A stretch of DNA of 64,000 nucleotides, from positions 1,832,055 to 1,896,054 of the forward strand of contig VYZB01000117.1 in the NCBI GenBank assembly GCA_013397455.1, given 5' to 3'. The notes below the pieces were generated by a model. The model was not told the origin of the DNA, ran no database searches, and worked only from the letters and a program-made list of their open reading frames with translations. Of this stretch, positions 1 to 12,862 are shown piece by piece. This stretch comes from Crotophaga sulcirostris (lineage: Eukaryota; Chordata; Aves; Cuculiformes; Crotophagidae). Numbering within the stretch: position 1 is the stretch's first letter; every line of letters starts with the position of its first letter. The position numbers and the translations under genes are program-made.

Positions 1-1749
1 TCTCTGGTAGGATCAGAATCAAATTCTGACATCAATGATACAAAGTTCTGCCTCCTTCAAACAAACCAAGGACATTAATTCTCCTCCCATCTATTACTAT
101 TCAACTTCGAAAAGTATTTTAGGTACAGTTTGTATGCTGGATTCTATATGGAATAAGCACTGTTATTAGAATCAAATATGGAGAATTTCTTACTCTTGGT
201 TTTTTGTTTTTTTTTTTTTAAATGGCCAGGACTTCTTAAGCCCTCCTAAAAGTTCTATGATTTAAATAAGAACATATTTAACCTCAGTTAAACCTTTGTG
301 ACAAATCAGACGTAAAAAGAGACAGAGGAGACTGCTTTCTTCTGCAAAGTAGGTGTTTTAAACTTATCCTGAATGAGCAGAAATATTTCTTTGGGGCAGA
401 TAAGTACTCTAAATGCATTATAGAGAAGTTCCAGGACACAATGGCTTGTATATAATGTAATACCCTTTTCAATTCAGGAAGCTGAGATTCATATCTACAT
501 AGGACAGAAGCAAAATTAATTTGATGGCCTCGGCATGGACCTAATGGACCTAATTAACATTCCAAACCTCTTTTAGAAACAGTACTTGAGTAATTTCTTA
601 AATGAGAACCAAAATGAAATAACACTGTAAAGCCTGAGGTGACAGAGCTCAAAGGGAACAGTCATTTTGGTGTACGACTATGTTTTCTGTAGTAGAAGGA
701 TCAGGAATGCATATTAATGAGAATGAAGGGTTTGTAGAGAGAAGTAATAGAAGAGATGACCTCTTCTTACAAACTTTACCTCATTTACATCCTTAGACTA
801 TAAGATTATCAGGTCTACAACAAGGTTACTATGAACAGTTCTTTTCCATAAGAGTAAATGCAGTCAAATAAAGGAGGCATTTTTAATCAAACCTTATTGT
901 GGAATTTACGAGTCAAAACCTTATAGCAGTTGTTGCTTTGAAAATTTGTCAAATGTTACTCAAGTCCTCTTTTGCAAACAATCTAACATGGTCAGCAGTT
1001 ACTCATACAGCTATCTAAAACCAGAAACTGATCAAAAGCTGAAAAGTTAGGCCATCCATTGTGTGCTGTTATTATAATGTTTGCTCCAACTTTTCACCTT
1101 GTCCTTCCAGAAAATATTGAAGCTAGAGAAACTCAAGTTTTACTTCATCTTGGTGTTTTGAAAGATACTGTGGATGAAGACATTTTACTAGTGTTAAATA
1201 CTTCATGATGGGAAACCAAGTACCATAAGTATCACCCAACAGCAAGCTCAAGACTAGACCTACAACTATGATATCTCAACCTCCACTCCTATGGGAAAAC
1301 CAGTGGTAAGGTAGCTAAAGAAAATCCCAGTGCAGCCAGAGGCAGTGCTGGGCATCCATGTCCCTCAGGTGTCATTTCTTTTGCTGTTTCTCAAAATGAG
1401 AGCTTTTCCTCTAAAGATTTTTTGCCTTTCTTCTTTATCATCAATGTCTGTGCACTGAAGCTGAACTGGGAGACAGTTTAGTAGCTCAGTTCCCATTGCT
1501 GAAGTTCAATATTATTTTTCTAGAAAGATGTGGTTTTCTATTACAATCATGGGTGAAAAAAAGAGCTCAAAATTAAGTACCAATATTTTTTGTTTAATAA
1601 CATTAGGACAACTCATATGTCACAGTTCATTGTCTGCAAAGCCAGACTAAGTTAGCATATGGGTAAATCACCAAAGAAAGAGCTGAAGCATGACATGCCC
1701 AAGTCACAGAAGGCAAGCGCAGGAATTTGTAGAATGAAAAACCACCCAC
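1..1749. other. AT-rich non-coding stretch
   Basis: No gene, RNA or repeat is recognised here. Open frames are short and interrupted. A frame of about 58 codons on the + strand near 1027-1208 has a pyrimidine-rich run and an AG inside it, but no partner exon and no recognisable product. It probably is intergenic or intronic bird DNA. Confidence 0.6.
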
Positions 1750-2346
1750 TGTAGGAGAAAATCAGGTTCAACACTATCTAACGAACCTTAAGTGCACAAG
1801 TGCATGGGACATGACGAGACACATCTGTGGGTCCTGAAGGAACTGGCAGATGAAGTCACTATTCATCATATTTGAGAAGTTGAGGCAGTTTGGTGAAGTT
1901 CTCACTGACCGCAGAAGGGGAAACATAACCCCCATTTTTAAAAAGGGAAAAAAGGAAGACCCAGGGAACCACAGGCCAATCAGTCTCACCTCTGCATCTG
2001 GTATGATCATGGAAACTCTGCTGAGGCACATGGAAAACAAGGAGGTGATTGGTGACAATCAACATGACTTCACTAAGGACAAATTGTGCCTGATAAATTT
2101 TGTGGCTTTCTATGACAGAGTTACGGCGTTGGTGGAGGAGAAGGGAAGAGCAAATGACATTATCTACCTGAACTTGTGCAAAGCATTTGACATTGTCCCA
2201 CACAACAGTCTTGTCTCTAAAGTGGAGACACAGAATTGATGGATTGACCACTCAGTGGATAAGGAATTGGCTGGATGGTCACAGTCAAAGAATTGTGGTC
2301 AATAGCTCAGTGTCTAAATGGAGACCAGTGATGAGTGGTGTTCTGT
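1750..2346 (+). mobile_element. CR1 LINE, internal reverse-transcriptase fragment without 3' tail
   Basis: This is part of ORF2 of a chicken-repeat-1 (CR1) non-LTR retrotransposon, in sense orientation. It covers the linker before the reverse transcriptase and RT motifs up to the WIRNWLDG and SKWRPV region. The match stops near 2346 inside the RT domain. There is no 3' part and no 8-bp tail repeat, which is unusual because CR1 copies normally lose their 5' end and keep their tail. A later deletion or rearrangement probably removed the downstream part. Frameshifts and substitutions show that it is old and dead. Confidence 0.85.
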
Positions 2347-2384
2347 TCTCTGTTTCAATTTCTTATCTTAGAAAATGGTGTTAA
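1850..2384 (+). pseudogene. CR1 ORF2 reverse-transcriptase remnant, frameshifted
   Basis: The first frame (1850-2239) reads a typical CR1 RT segment with FKKGKKEDPGNHRPISLTS and KAFDIVPHN. It meets a stop just after LVSKVE. The reading continues in another frame (2187-2384) with WIRNWLDG, so a frameshift lies near 2215-2235. In the motif A region the usual Asp of YLDLCKAFD is Asn (YLNLCKAFD), which would by itself inactivate the polymerase. The matched protein ends near SKWRPVMSGV; the codons after that are not CR1. It has no cellular function. Confidence 0.8.
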
Positions 2385-4744
2385 TATCACCTACCAATTT
2401 ATAGAGCCCTTTGAGTGGTAGACATAAAAAAACAACCCTGTAAACTTTGTTACTACTCTCAGCAGCATGAGTTACACAATTTTAATCAAAGAAAAACATT
2501 AAATTGGGGAGATAATTTCCCTTGTTTTAGGCTAAGGGAAATCATGGTCAGACTACAAGCGAGACAGACTTAATGAAAATGAAGTTTCTTAGGAAAAAAC
2601 AAATCTAAACAAATCCTATGTTAATTATCATTCTCCTCATAGTTTTAAAAAAGGACATCTGAGAAATTCCACTTGTGTAACTTTGATGCAAAGCAATCAG
2701 CTATGCAATAAACAGATAAAAAGTGATAACTTAGCGGAGCCCAAGTGAATCAATGAGGTGATCTTGTCTTACGCTTAAGCCTTAAGTAGCCACTTGGCAC
2801 ATGCACAGGACGAGCCCTCTATTCCCTCTTTTCATACAGAATAGAATTGCCTCACATCAGCAGAAATGGCGATTTCTCAATCCTTTAAAAATGCTTGATT
2901 TTGTGCCTCTCTGTTCCGTAGAAGGATACTATACATTCCAACAGAAAGACAACAGAAAGATAACAGAAGGATACTATAAAGTCCAACAGAAAGACAACAA
3001 CGATCTTTGTTGTTACAAAATAAACAGCAGGGAGCTTTCTAGCTTTTCACATTCAAGAGCAACAAATTTATTTTAGTCCAGCAGACCAAAGACATGCTCC
3101 TGTTAAAGTGACATTCACTCAGAGAAACACCAAAACCATTTTCAACACTGTTGACTCCTTTTTTTTAAATTCCATTGCATTGAATGGCATTATCTGGGGA
3201 AACAGCATACAAAAAGCATGATAACAAGCTTGTCTCTAGGGCATCGCCAAGTGCCTTTTCAAGAACCTCTCTACTGAATAGTGTGGGAACACATGTGAAG
3301 ACAACATGAGAATTCATTGTGTTACAGAGGCTTGCTGCGACACAGACATTGGAGCTACTTGAAAGTCCCAATAAGTCTTTGTCGGAGAAAACAAGTAAAT
3401 AGCTCTTTTTATTTGGCCTTTATTAGAATAATTGATGTTGCTATAGAGAACAGAGCCATAAATTCAATCATCTTTCTCTCAAAAAAATCAAAATAATCTC
3501 TCAGTCTAAAAGCAAGTACAGTAATATAGCAGATACATTTAAAGCAATCATAACCGCAGAGTGAATTTACCTTGTAAATTAAGAACCTACATACATAAAT
3601 CTATACATTTAAAGGGGAACACAGTGTTACTTTTGCTCAAAGGCAGTTTCAAATATCAAGTGACAGCAGAGTTTTCAGACGTCAAACACTTCAAACACTG
3701 ACTTCTGATACTGTGTCCTTACATAGAAGAAAAACATCTCAAAGAACTGAGGCTCCACTTGAACCTCAAACTTCTTCATCCGAGAATCTGGTGGCTAAAA
3801 CACTCTTTTGGATATGGGCACAGCAATAGAGAGTTTTGGGGTAGGTTTTTTTTCTATGCAGAATATCTCTCAGCAAATTTTCACAGACTCTCCTGTTATC
3901 TGTCCTTTCGAGTACATATGCTAACGACTCCATAGAGAAGTGCTGGCTAAGCACCCTATAGACTTTCTTGCCTTGTTTACTTGAGCTCTGTCTTGGGAAG
4001 TGCTTGTTGCTCTCTCAAAAGCAGATTAATTTCACAACTTAGACAGAGGCAGGTTGCTCAAGGCAGTCTCCACTGGGGACACCAGTCACAACGCTATTTA
4101 TGCTCTTTTTTCCCCCTGATAACAATTCATTAAAAAAAAAAAATAAAAGGGGCTCTAGACGGCAAGGTAGCTTTGAACCTATCCAGACAAAAAGGCCTCA
4201 ATTCAAGCTTTCAGTTGGATCTTTAAAACCTCTTCTATCAAGATGGAAAAAGGTAACAATCTCCCCAGCAATACAATTCAGAAACCCAGAATTTCACTAA
4301 TATTCACATTCTCTGTCTAAAGGAAACTATCGTTTCAGTACATGAATAGAGACTGTTATTGTCAAAGCTCTCCATTACCACCAAAATAGCATGTACATTA
4401 GCCATTGGAGGAATCTAGAAGGCTCAAAACATCGGACAGGTTTGGTAAGCAATATTGATGTTGTGATATTTATTTTCATCCTCTCTTGGATTCCTTTCAA
4501 AGGCCTGTAACCTTCAGTTCCTGACAGCTAAGATTCAGATCTACTACATTCTAGCATCTCAGAGTAGAAGCTGTGCTTGCTTCTTCCTCCTATCTGCTGT
4601 GACAGGAGTAGCCAATAGTCCTAAGTTTAAATAATGCATTTTAAGGACATCATGCTTTTTTAAAATATCATAAGGATGGGATGTTTTGACAGAAGCTATT
4701 TCTATAGATCAGTGGAAATCACTATGCTGATTAACACACAAAAC
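2347..4744. other. Non-coding stretch with a small tandem duplication
   Basis: There is no recognisable gene. It contains the 45-bp-period duplication at 2921-3000 and, on the minus strand, an open frame at about 3766-4017 that I could not assign. The rest is AT-rich with poly-A and poly-T runs. Confidence 0.5.
2921..3000 (+). repeat. Two-unit tandem duplication, period 45 bp
   Basis: The unit starting GAAGGATACTATA at 2921 is repeated from 2966. The first 35 positions of the two units differ at only two bases, after which the second copy diverges. Because 45 is a multiple of three, the + strand open frame 2801-3076 shows a 15-residue repeat (EGYY..QQKDN). The frame is otherwise unremarkable and probably not a gene. 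Confidence 0.8.
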
Positions 4745-4790
4745 TCATCTAGTCCAACCACCTCTGCACCAGATACTTCAGAAGGAAGAC
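4745..4790 (-). mobile_element. Possible worn CR1 3' tip
   Basis: The run CATCTAGTCCAACCACCTCTG resembles the complement of a CR1 3' terminus, where the sense strand reads 'ggttggactagatga'. There is no tail repeat and the similarity fades quickly, so this may be an old copy or chance. Confidence 0.3.
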
Positions 4791-7700
4791 CTTCATCTTT
4801 TAGTATGGTGAAAGGGGAGAGGAAATAAAAATCAATCAACACACCCTCTTAATTCTTCTGGTTTGGTCCCAACCAAAAAACTGGTGTTTAACAAAAGTTG
4901 AATTTTCCAACAGAGGATTGGAAAATGATACTAAGTCTTTTGAAAACTTCTTTATAAAACATCTAAGAAAAATAAGGCCAATAGCATTTTTTCCATATTT
5001 TTATCCATTTGCCAAAAAGTTTATCAGATTTCTGAAATGTCACTCAGGTTTGCATCAAGTGTTTTAATGAATGTTCCTCTGCACCAAATCATTCCCTCCT
5101 AACCAGCAGAAAGAAGTTGGTAATCACCCTTCAGCTTGCCAGTGGCACAAAGCAGGATTTTTAAGGGTCTGTAGACATTACTTTTATAAGATCAGACAAG
5201 AAGGAATAATTTCTCCCTGGGTATTGCATGTCAGCACTTTATGAGGAATCAAATTCCCTTCATCTACTACAAATGGCATTCTATCCTAAGGATTCCTATA
5301 TGAAACAGTCAGTCATTCCTCAGGCAAGATCTCCACTTACTCTTGCCTGAGGTAGACTCTGAGTCAGACCTTCCGAGCTGGGCTCCTGGGCGCTTAGTGA
5401 CACGCAAGCCAGAATGAAAAGCTTCTTCCAACCTCGATGTCACAAGATGATGAAGGGCAGATGCCCTTAACTTCAACAGGAATATACTTGGGCCCATGAG
5501 TTCTGCCTTTTAGAACCAAAATACACACATAAGTTTTGGAGGGAGTTTTTTAATTGGCAGCTTTCTCTGAAGAGTAGCCAAATCTGTCAGTATTCTTCAT
5601 AAAAACTCTTCAATTTCTTTACCCTTATAGGGTATAATATCAAGTTTGTAACTGTAGTCTTGCCTGCTTCCAAAACTGAAACATCCGCAAACTTTAAATC
5701 CCTTTTTACTATAAATTCCAAACAGGATTTAACAGGAAAGAGTTTCCACTTACTCTAGAAGCCACACAGTACTACAAAATTAAAAACCTGAAGTATTAAT
5801 AATACCCTTTCCTGAGACTAGGGTATTTTGCAGAAATGTGAAAAATAAGAGCAACATCCAATAAATTACAATTCTGCTTCATATATTAGATCTTGTTTTG
5901 TAAACAAGGACCTATGACTTTAACAGATGATTCAAAATCCAGGAAAAAATTAAAACTGAATTTTCCTGAGAAAAAAAAAAATCCTGAAAAAAAAATTCCT
6001 GAGGACCCCACCCTCCACAAAGCTAAAATATTTATAAATTTTGCAGACTATTGAAAGAACTACCATGGATCTTATCTGCTTTTCAAGATGTTAGCAAGAA
6101 AACAAACAAAAAAATTCTCAACAGCACTTAGCTTCCTTTGCTCTATCCAATGAGCATGTTACATACCTTCTCACTTCATGGTTAACCCTTGAAAGGGAGC
6201 ATTATGCGTATTCATGAGTCTCAAAGCATCTTCAAACAGGATAATCTAGCTACATTATCCCATCAATAGATAGTTCATTTCTGGACCTCTGCTGTAGAAC
6301 TTCAACAGGTCAGCAGCCCATAACACCAGAAACAGCTGCTTTTCCCTACTTCTTTCTGCCCCTGTACTTGATGTACATTTTACCCCTGGAACAGGAAGAG
6401 TTATTCTAGTAGGAGCAAGACTGTCCTCAATTTTAATCACTTGATGTGTCTCCTGATACTATGTTGAAGCGCATTTAACATACACTAATTATGACCATCC
6501 CTATTTAAAATTGTTGAGTAATCTGGAGTCATCAAGATATACGCGAAGCACAGGATCATCCTTCCCTGTAGACCTTTATGTCTACAAATGTAAAGCAATG
6601 AACATACCATTAAGTGACTGAACTCAAAATAAATGAATGGCAGTCCCAAATCAACCTAAGAGACTATGTTAAGTTCATTGTTTCCTATTAAGTATGAAGT
6701 AACATAATAATAAAATGGCCTTTTAAAGTTATTTTTCCCTTTTTCCATTGTCTTACAGACATAGAAAGTTGTATTCAGTAGGGCAGAGAAAAACTTGCAA
6801 AACAAAGTCTCTTGATGCTTAGTCTAGCACCCTGCTCACTCGACTCTCCCCAAATACTAAGGATTATACACACAATAAACCATTGTGGGTCAATATTAAA
6901 ACATGTGCTGAGAATCAATTAACCTGAATCACTGAAGACTGTTGAATCAATATATATATACATACACCAATTTTCTTGAGGTAAGGAGCTTTACACCATG
7001 TTCTGATATTTATACCCTCTAAAGAACACTGAAGAATGAGAGACAATGAGGGTTGTAGGGAAAAACGTGCATTTACTTTTTTTCACGGATCTATTAATGG
7101 TCAAATATTTGGGACCATGTGCATGAACTGTATGTAAAGAATGTCCAAGGGCTGTGAAAAGAGGGACATCTGGCACATAAACATACTTCTGATATCAGCA
7201 ACTATGAGCTTATTTTAAAATTTTACTAGAAAAAAACCTCAACTGAACCTTAAATATAATATGGCAGAAAGTATTCATAATTTCTGAGCAGTTACTTCCC
7301 AGTGGCTTCCACCATAGAAAGGAAAGTACAGTAACTGAAAACAAAGCATGCATGCCTGCCTTCGGTGTGATCCTGTGGCATAAAGACAGATATTATACTC
7401 AACCTCAGTTTCAGTTATTTTCTGTAAGTTCTAATTACCACCAATGTTTTAATTACTGCATTTTGCAGATGACCCATACAATAACCACTGAAGTCATTAA
7501 AGCTAATGAAAAATTCAATTCCAAAGACTTCACTGGATTGGCTTCTAAATTCAGCATTTAGAGTCTTGGAATAAAACACTTTGACAGTTTACATTGTTAA
7601 ATAATTGAATGTCATATAAATGCCCTCTTTTAGTTATCATTCATTTAATTATCTCCACCATTGAAATACTGCAAGAAACCCTTGCTGATCAGTATGACTT

Positions 7701-10700
7701 AGAGCTTAGAAGCACAAATTTAAGGATACAAAAACAGTTACAGTTTTTTTTCCTCAAAAAATCAATTTCAACTTCAGTGTATCTTCTAATATACATGATT
7801 ACTAGCTCCTACTGTTGGGTTCACCATTCTACCTGGACTATAAGGCAAACATATAAATATTACATACAAAAAAAGAAATTTGCAACAGGGTTATTACTGC
7901 TAAAATTAATTAGGGATTGAAAAAGAGAAGAAGCTGTTAAAAAAAAGAGCAAACCTTTGTTTCTTTTCTCTGTATGTCTACAAAGATATTTTCCTTTCTC
8001 CACTAAGTCTGGAAGCTGGTCACCACTCGCCAACCATTTGTCTCTGGACAAATGTTGGGATTTCTTGTTTAACACTCCATGGTAACAAGTTGATCAGAGT
8101 TAGCCCAGATGTGAGATTTGAAAGTAGAAATACTGCTATAATTTTTTTTGAAGTGCACATTTAATAAAAGTCAATAATGGAGTTTGTATCACAGTGGTAT
8201 CAGAGAGATTCTTAAAATGGATCACACCAAGTATGGAAAACACAGTATTTCATGTACCACCGATTAGTAAAGATTATTAAATCTATATTTTACTACAATT
8301 CATTGGTCAGTAATGATTTTCACATTTAATGTAATTGTAAATAGCAGCACTAAAAACCATATACAAAAACATTTTAAACTACATCCACTGACACTCACAA
8401 ATACGGATATATTTACATGTGTGTCACTGCTATAGGCTTCTGTTTGCAAAATAGAGTGAATACGTGAAACAAAAGTACTGAAAATACTGTTCCTCAAAGG
8501 TATAAAGTCACTTTTTCATATTGAAAACAATAATGTACAGTGATGTCTAGCAAGAAGAATCCTCAAGTTTTTTATATTCCAAAGGGACATTTCTGCTTCT
8601 GATCGGTTGTCCACTTGTATCAAAAGAAAACTATGACTTGAATTCCCACCATTTCCTTTTAAATATTTAACATTCCAATTTTATTGACCCGAATCTTTGG
8701 ATTGTTTTCAGCAACTAACACAAATTAAATGCAGAGTACCAACAAAGTTTTAAGGCAAATAGGTTCACTGGTAGCATGGAATCAATAACCAACTGAGAGT
8801 CTGAATTTTTATAATGTTCTTCAAATATTGTACTCCAATGAGGTGTGAATGAAAAAAGTTTGGAGGAATCCTACATCATTCTCTTTGATTACTGCAGACT
8901 TCCACAGAAGCAGACCTCAATTTAAGAAGAAAATAAAATAGAATGAATAAATCAAATCTTTACTTACAAAAAGTCTTGACAGATACAGTTCTTACCATCA
9001 ATAAGTTTTGGCTTTTTTAACCTCCTCTGGAAAACTCAGCCTACGGCATTAAGCTTGCATCGAAAAAACCCACAAACTGTAGCACGCTTATTTTCAATCT
9101 AAGTCATGCAATGGGATGAATCATGAGCCTGAGTTTAGACCAGAAAGGCTTGACACTTTGAAAGATGATTACCCATGTATGTTGGCTACAATCATTTCAT
9201 ACCAAGAATATTACTAAGTAATGAAAAGGAGAACAGGAACACACACTTCATTCCTCTAACTGAACTTCATCTTCTCATGTTGTAGGCAGTAACTGTTCCT
9301 GTCAGTCTGCCCTTACACATAAAGGAATTAGGGCATTAAGAGTATTAGTAAAACATTTAAGTTCAGAGAGCAATCACAGCCCTGAGGAGCCCCAACACCA
9401 GATTAACCAAATATTATCATCCACAGATCACACTGTCACTTCTAGAGGATGTACCATCTTTAACACGTCCACCCACGTTAGACATAACTCAGAGAGAAAA
9501 TAGGTTTTCTCAGAACCTACAAAACATGCGCCACGAGATTCCTCCAAGTTATCTGCATTCCCAAGGGAATGACTTTTAGAAAAACATCAGTGCCAAGTGA
9601 TGGTGAATAAAATACCCTTCATGTGAGTGCTCCTGTGATTAGTGAGTTATTCTCCCTTTTCATAAGAGCTACTCAATTCAAGCCTGAATGTACCTAGCTT
9701 CAGTCTCCAGATGCTGGATCTTTCTTTGCCACCACCATTTTTTCTTTCCATCACCAGTTTTCTGTTCCTCAAAAAGATATGCATAGATTGTCATCAACAA
9801 CTCATAACCTTGTCTTTTTAACACTGAGCTCGTTCCCCACTCTGTTAACATTTTTCTAGTCATTTCAGCATTTCTGAGTCTCATTCAATTTTTCAAAACT
9901 AGAGCTATTTTCCTTCATAACAACAGGATAGGTGTAGCCATGATGGTCTAAAGATATAAGTACAAGTCTGTTCATAAGATGGGAACATATATAGCTTTAA
10001 CATAAGATTTTAAAATCTTTATTATAAAAGTATTACTTTACTAAAAAGGAAACATAAAAATAACTGAAAACTGAATATGTGCAAAGACCACATTTTATAT
10101 ATATATATTTGGATTACCATCTTCAGATTTTATCAAGATTTCCAGATTGCTGTTACATAAGATAACTGGAGTATGACTGAATTTAATGCATTGCAGATGA
10201 TTTGTGCTGCCTTTAGACAATGAAAATTTGCTGGTAATATTTTCCCAAAGGCTTCTCTGTAATGAACGTGGGCCAGCTCAGAGGAGATATGAAAGACCAT
10301 GGCAATTTTAGTACTGCTGCCACTTAAACATTTAGACAGAAGAACTAAAATAAAATTTAGCTAATTGTAAAATGTAATTATCTTTGAGAGGAATAAACCA
10401 GCATTAATTCTTCTAAGTGCTCAAACAAACATAAAGGGGTTTCTCAGACATTTTCCAAGTAGGCAAGTAAAAGAGAAAACTGGAATATTAAAATTAAAGA
10501 GGAGAACATCACAAATCAGGCCCTCAGTACAAGTTTCTTCAGGGAGACATTTACAATCTTCAACTCATAAACTGTATTAGTGCTGTACCTTTTTTTGTGA
10601 TTAATACCACCTTGGATGTTACTAGTGCTCGTCTTTGCTTCTACATGAAATATATCAGTCTTAATTGATGCATTTTATCTTCCCTGATGTTCCTCAAAAT

Positions 10701-11969
10701 AGAGTCAGTAACTCACTGGTTCAAAAAGTTTAAACTTTTGAAGTTCATACACAGTGTAATGATGCAACTAGGCATGGACCATTCAGCAAAGGATGGGCAT
10801 AGAGAACCTCAGCCTGAAAAACTGAAACCAGAGAGCAGCGTAATCCTCTAGTCCAAATCAACATTTAAGAAAGAAAGAAAAATGTCCAAAGTCTTCCATA
10901 ACTAATCTATAAATTAGTCTTTTTTTATGGGCTGGCAAGGAATAAATTATTAAAAGGTGCTCATCAAACACATGTATCTGATGTACATGTGCCATGCCAT
11001 TTGGGTGTAGTCATTCTACAATACCTGCATCTTTCTTTCATGTGAATTTCTTTTAAATCTAAACGATTTCTGACACCGGGGTATTTGTCCTATCTTAACA
11101 GTAGTTTCAAGTGATGAATTTATTTCATGATATAGCATCAACAGTAGAGTAGGAACCAATTTGAACCTTAAAAGTTTACATTTAATAGGATAAATCAAGT
11201 AACTCTAGTTAGCAGTCATAAGTACCTCCAAGTTCACTGATTCCAGAAAAATGTTTCAGATAATCAACAAGGCAAGGAAAAATATTTCTGTTTTATGGAG
11301 TTAGTGATGCACTTGCTTCCAGATTTGAAAATGAGTATTTGGGTGCAGTGAAATGAAAGAGGCAATTTGAAACCAACTGGTTGAAATGAAAATGGAAATG
11401 GTTTCAGTCCCAGATCTGCAATCTGCTTCGAGACTTACATCAGCATTCTTGTTTTATCTTACACGTTCAAATGGGCTTCATGTGATGAAGAACTTCAGTA
11501 CCTGGTTTGGTACAACTTGAAAATTTCAATATTTATCAACAATAGCAGCAGCAAAACAATCACTGATATTCTGATTTATTTGCATTCCCGAGTTTATAGA
11601 TGTTTAGGCAGGTAATTCTTTTGTCTATTTAGAGATATGAAATTCAGACCAGGAGTTTTAGCCCAAGGCTGTTTCTCCATGCTGTTAATTCTGTGCAGAT
11701 GGAAGAGATTAATTCACTAACAGGATCTACCATACCTAACGCAGCCAGTGTAATGACGCTATAGAAAGCCTTCCTGTCCTTCTCACCTCCCTGGAATGGG
11801 TATTTGGAAAGGGGATATTTTGGGATGGGGATGGAAGTGGTTATTTCCCCACACATTGTGCTAAGGAGCAGCACGTGAAATATTTTTTTTTTTCTTTGAA
11901 GGTGCAGATATCTGTTAGCAAGACTGTGGCAACATGGGCTGCCTGTTCTCACTTAATAAACAAACATTA
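4791..11969. other. AT-rich non-coding stretch
   Basis: No gene or clear dispersed repeat is seen over about 7 kb. Local structure is limited to the hairpin at 5318-5352, short TA runs near 6950 and 10099, and a possible fossil repeat motif near 9928. Minus-strand frames of 60-100 codons (for example 9678-9884 and 11644-11952) have no recognisable domain. Confidence 0.5.
5318..5352. repeat. Perfect 12-bp inverted repeat (hairpin)
   Basis: CCTCAGGCAAGA at 5318-5329 is followed by an 11-base loop and its exact reverse complement at 5341-5352. The next outward pair (T-T) does not match, so the stem is 12 bp. It is too short for a typical pre-microRNA and has no T run after it. It may be a protein-binding palindrome or chance. 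Confidence 0.85.
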
Positions 11970-12039
11970 NNNNNNNNNNNNNNNNNNNNNNNNNNNNNNN
12001 NNNNNNNNNNNNNNNNNNNNNNNNNNNNNNNNNNNNNNN
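11970..12039. other. Assembly gap, 70 N
   Basis: Seventy unknown bases separate ordinary AT-rich sequence on both sides, shortly upstream of the GC-rich LTR-like repeat. Open frames drawn across it are artefacts. Confidence 0.99.
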
Positions 12040-12299
12040 TCAGAAAAAAAAATTCTGTAGTTTAATGGTATGCTGTTCAGCAGCCTCTCCTCACATCACA
12101 GTAATTAGAAGTTCTCGTATTCATCCCTCCACAGACAAAACGCATGTGAGGGGATGCTGACAATGTCCTGCTGGAAAACTCTTCAAGTTCCCACAGGTAA
12201 ACATGGAGGTGGAAATACCTGTAGTTCGTGTTGTCTCAGAAACATGTCAGCAACATACAATTGCGAAATAATGTTAAATCTCTGGATATAATTAGGACC
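12040..12299. other. Non-coding flank of the LTR-like repeat
   Basis: Nothing is recognised between the gap and the GC-rich repeat. The true 5' edge of the LTR-like element may lie somewhere in this stretch. Confidence 0.45.
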
Positions 12300-12862
12300 C
12301 CTCCATGCACAGGTGTTGGCAGAAGGGGCTGCAGGGTGGCCTCTGTGGGGAGAAGCTGGGACTGCCCTGTTTCAGACAGAGCTGGGGCCCAGCCGGCTCC
12401 AACAACCCCTCCACAGGGCACAGCTGAGCTCCTCAGCCAAGCTTGGGGCACAAGGGGGAAACAGGTTTCTGAAAGGGCCAAAGTTGGCACAGGCAGAGGA
12501 GGAGGAAGCCAAGGAGGGAGCAGCAGCCAGGGGGAGCCCCAGGCCGGAGCAGGAGGAGGGCAGGAGGCTTCAGGGCAGCAGCAGGGATCCCCTGCAGGCC
12601 TGGAGAGGCCCCGCTGGAGCACAGACCCACCCTGAGCCCAGGGAAGGGTCCACACTGTAGCAGGGAGAGGTGTGAGGAGGGAGGAGCAACTGAGAGAGGC
12701 TGTGATGGACTGGCCCCAACCCCCATCCCCACCGCTGAGCCCCTCGGGGAGAGGAGTCAGGAGTGCAGGGGTGAAGCTGGGAACAGGAAAAAAGAGAGGT
12801 GGGTGGCCGGAGGGTGTTTTAGTTTTTGTCATTGTTTCTCACCATCTAAATCTACTTTTCTT

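Noticed and set aside
5309..5497. Minus-strand frame ending near a GTAAGT donor-like site
   Set aside because: There is no polypyrimidine acceptor upstream and the frame reads on to a stop beyond the donor. The hairpin at 5318-5352 explains part of the unusual sequence.
10840..10870. CTCTAGTCCAAATCAAC, weakly like a CR1 3' end
   Set aside because: Match is only about ten bases, with no tail repeat and no continuation.
12236..12832. Overlapping open frames of 99-198 codons on both strands
   Set aside because: They lie in the GC-rich LTR-like repeat, where stop codons are rare. Several frames are open at once and the products are low-complexity Pro, Gly, Ser and Gln-rich.
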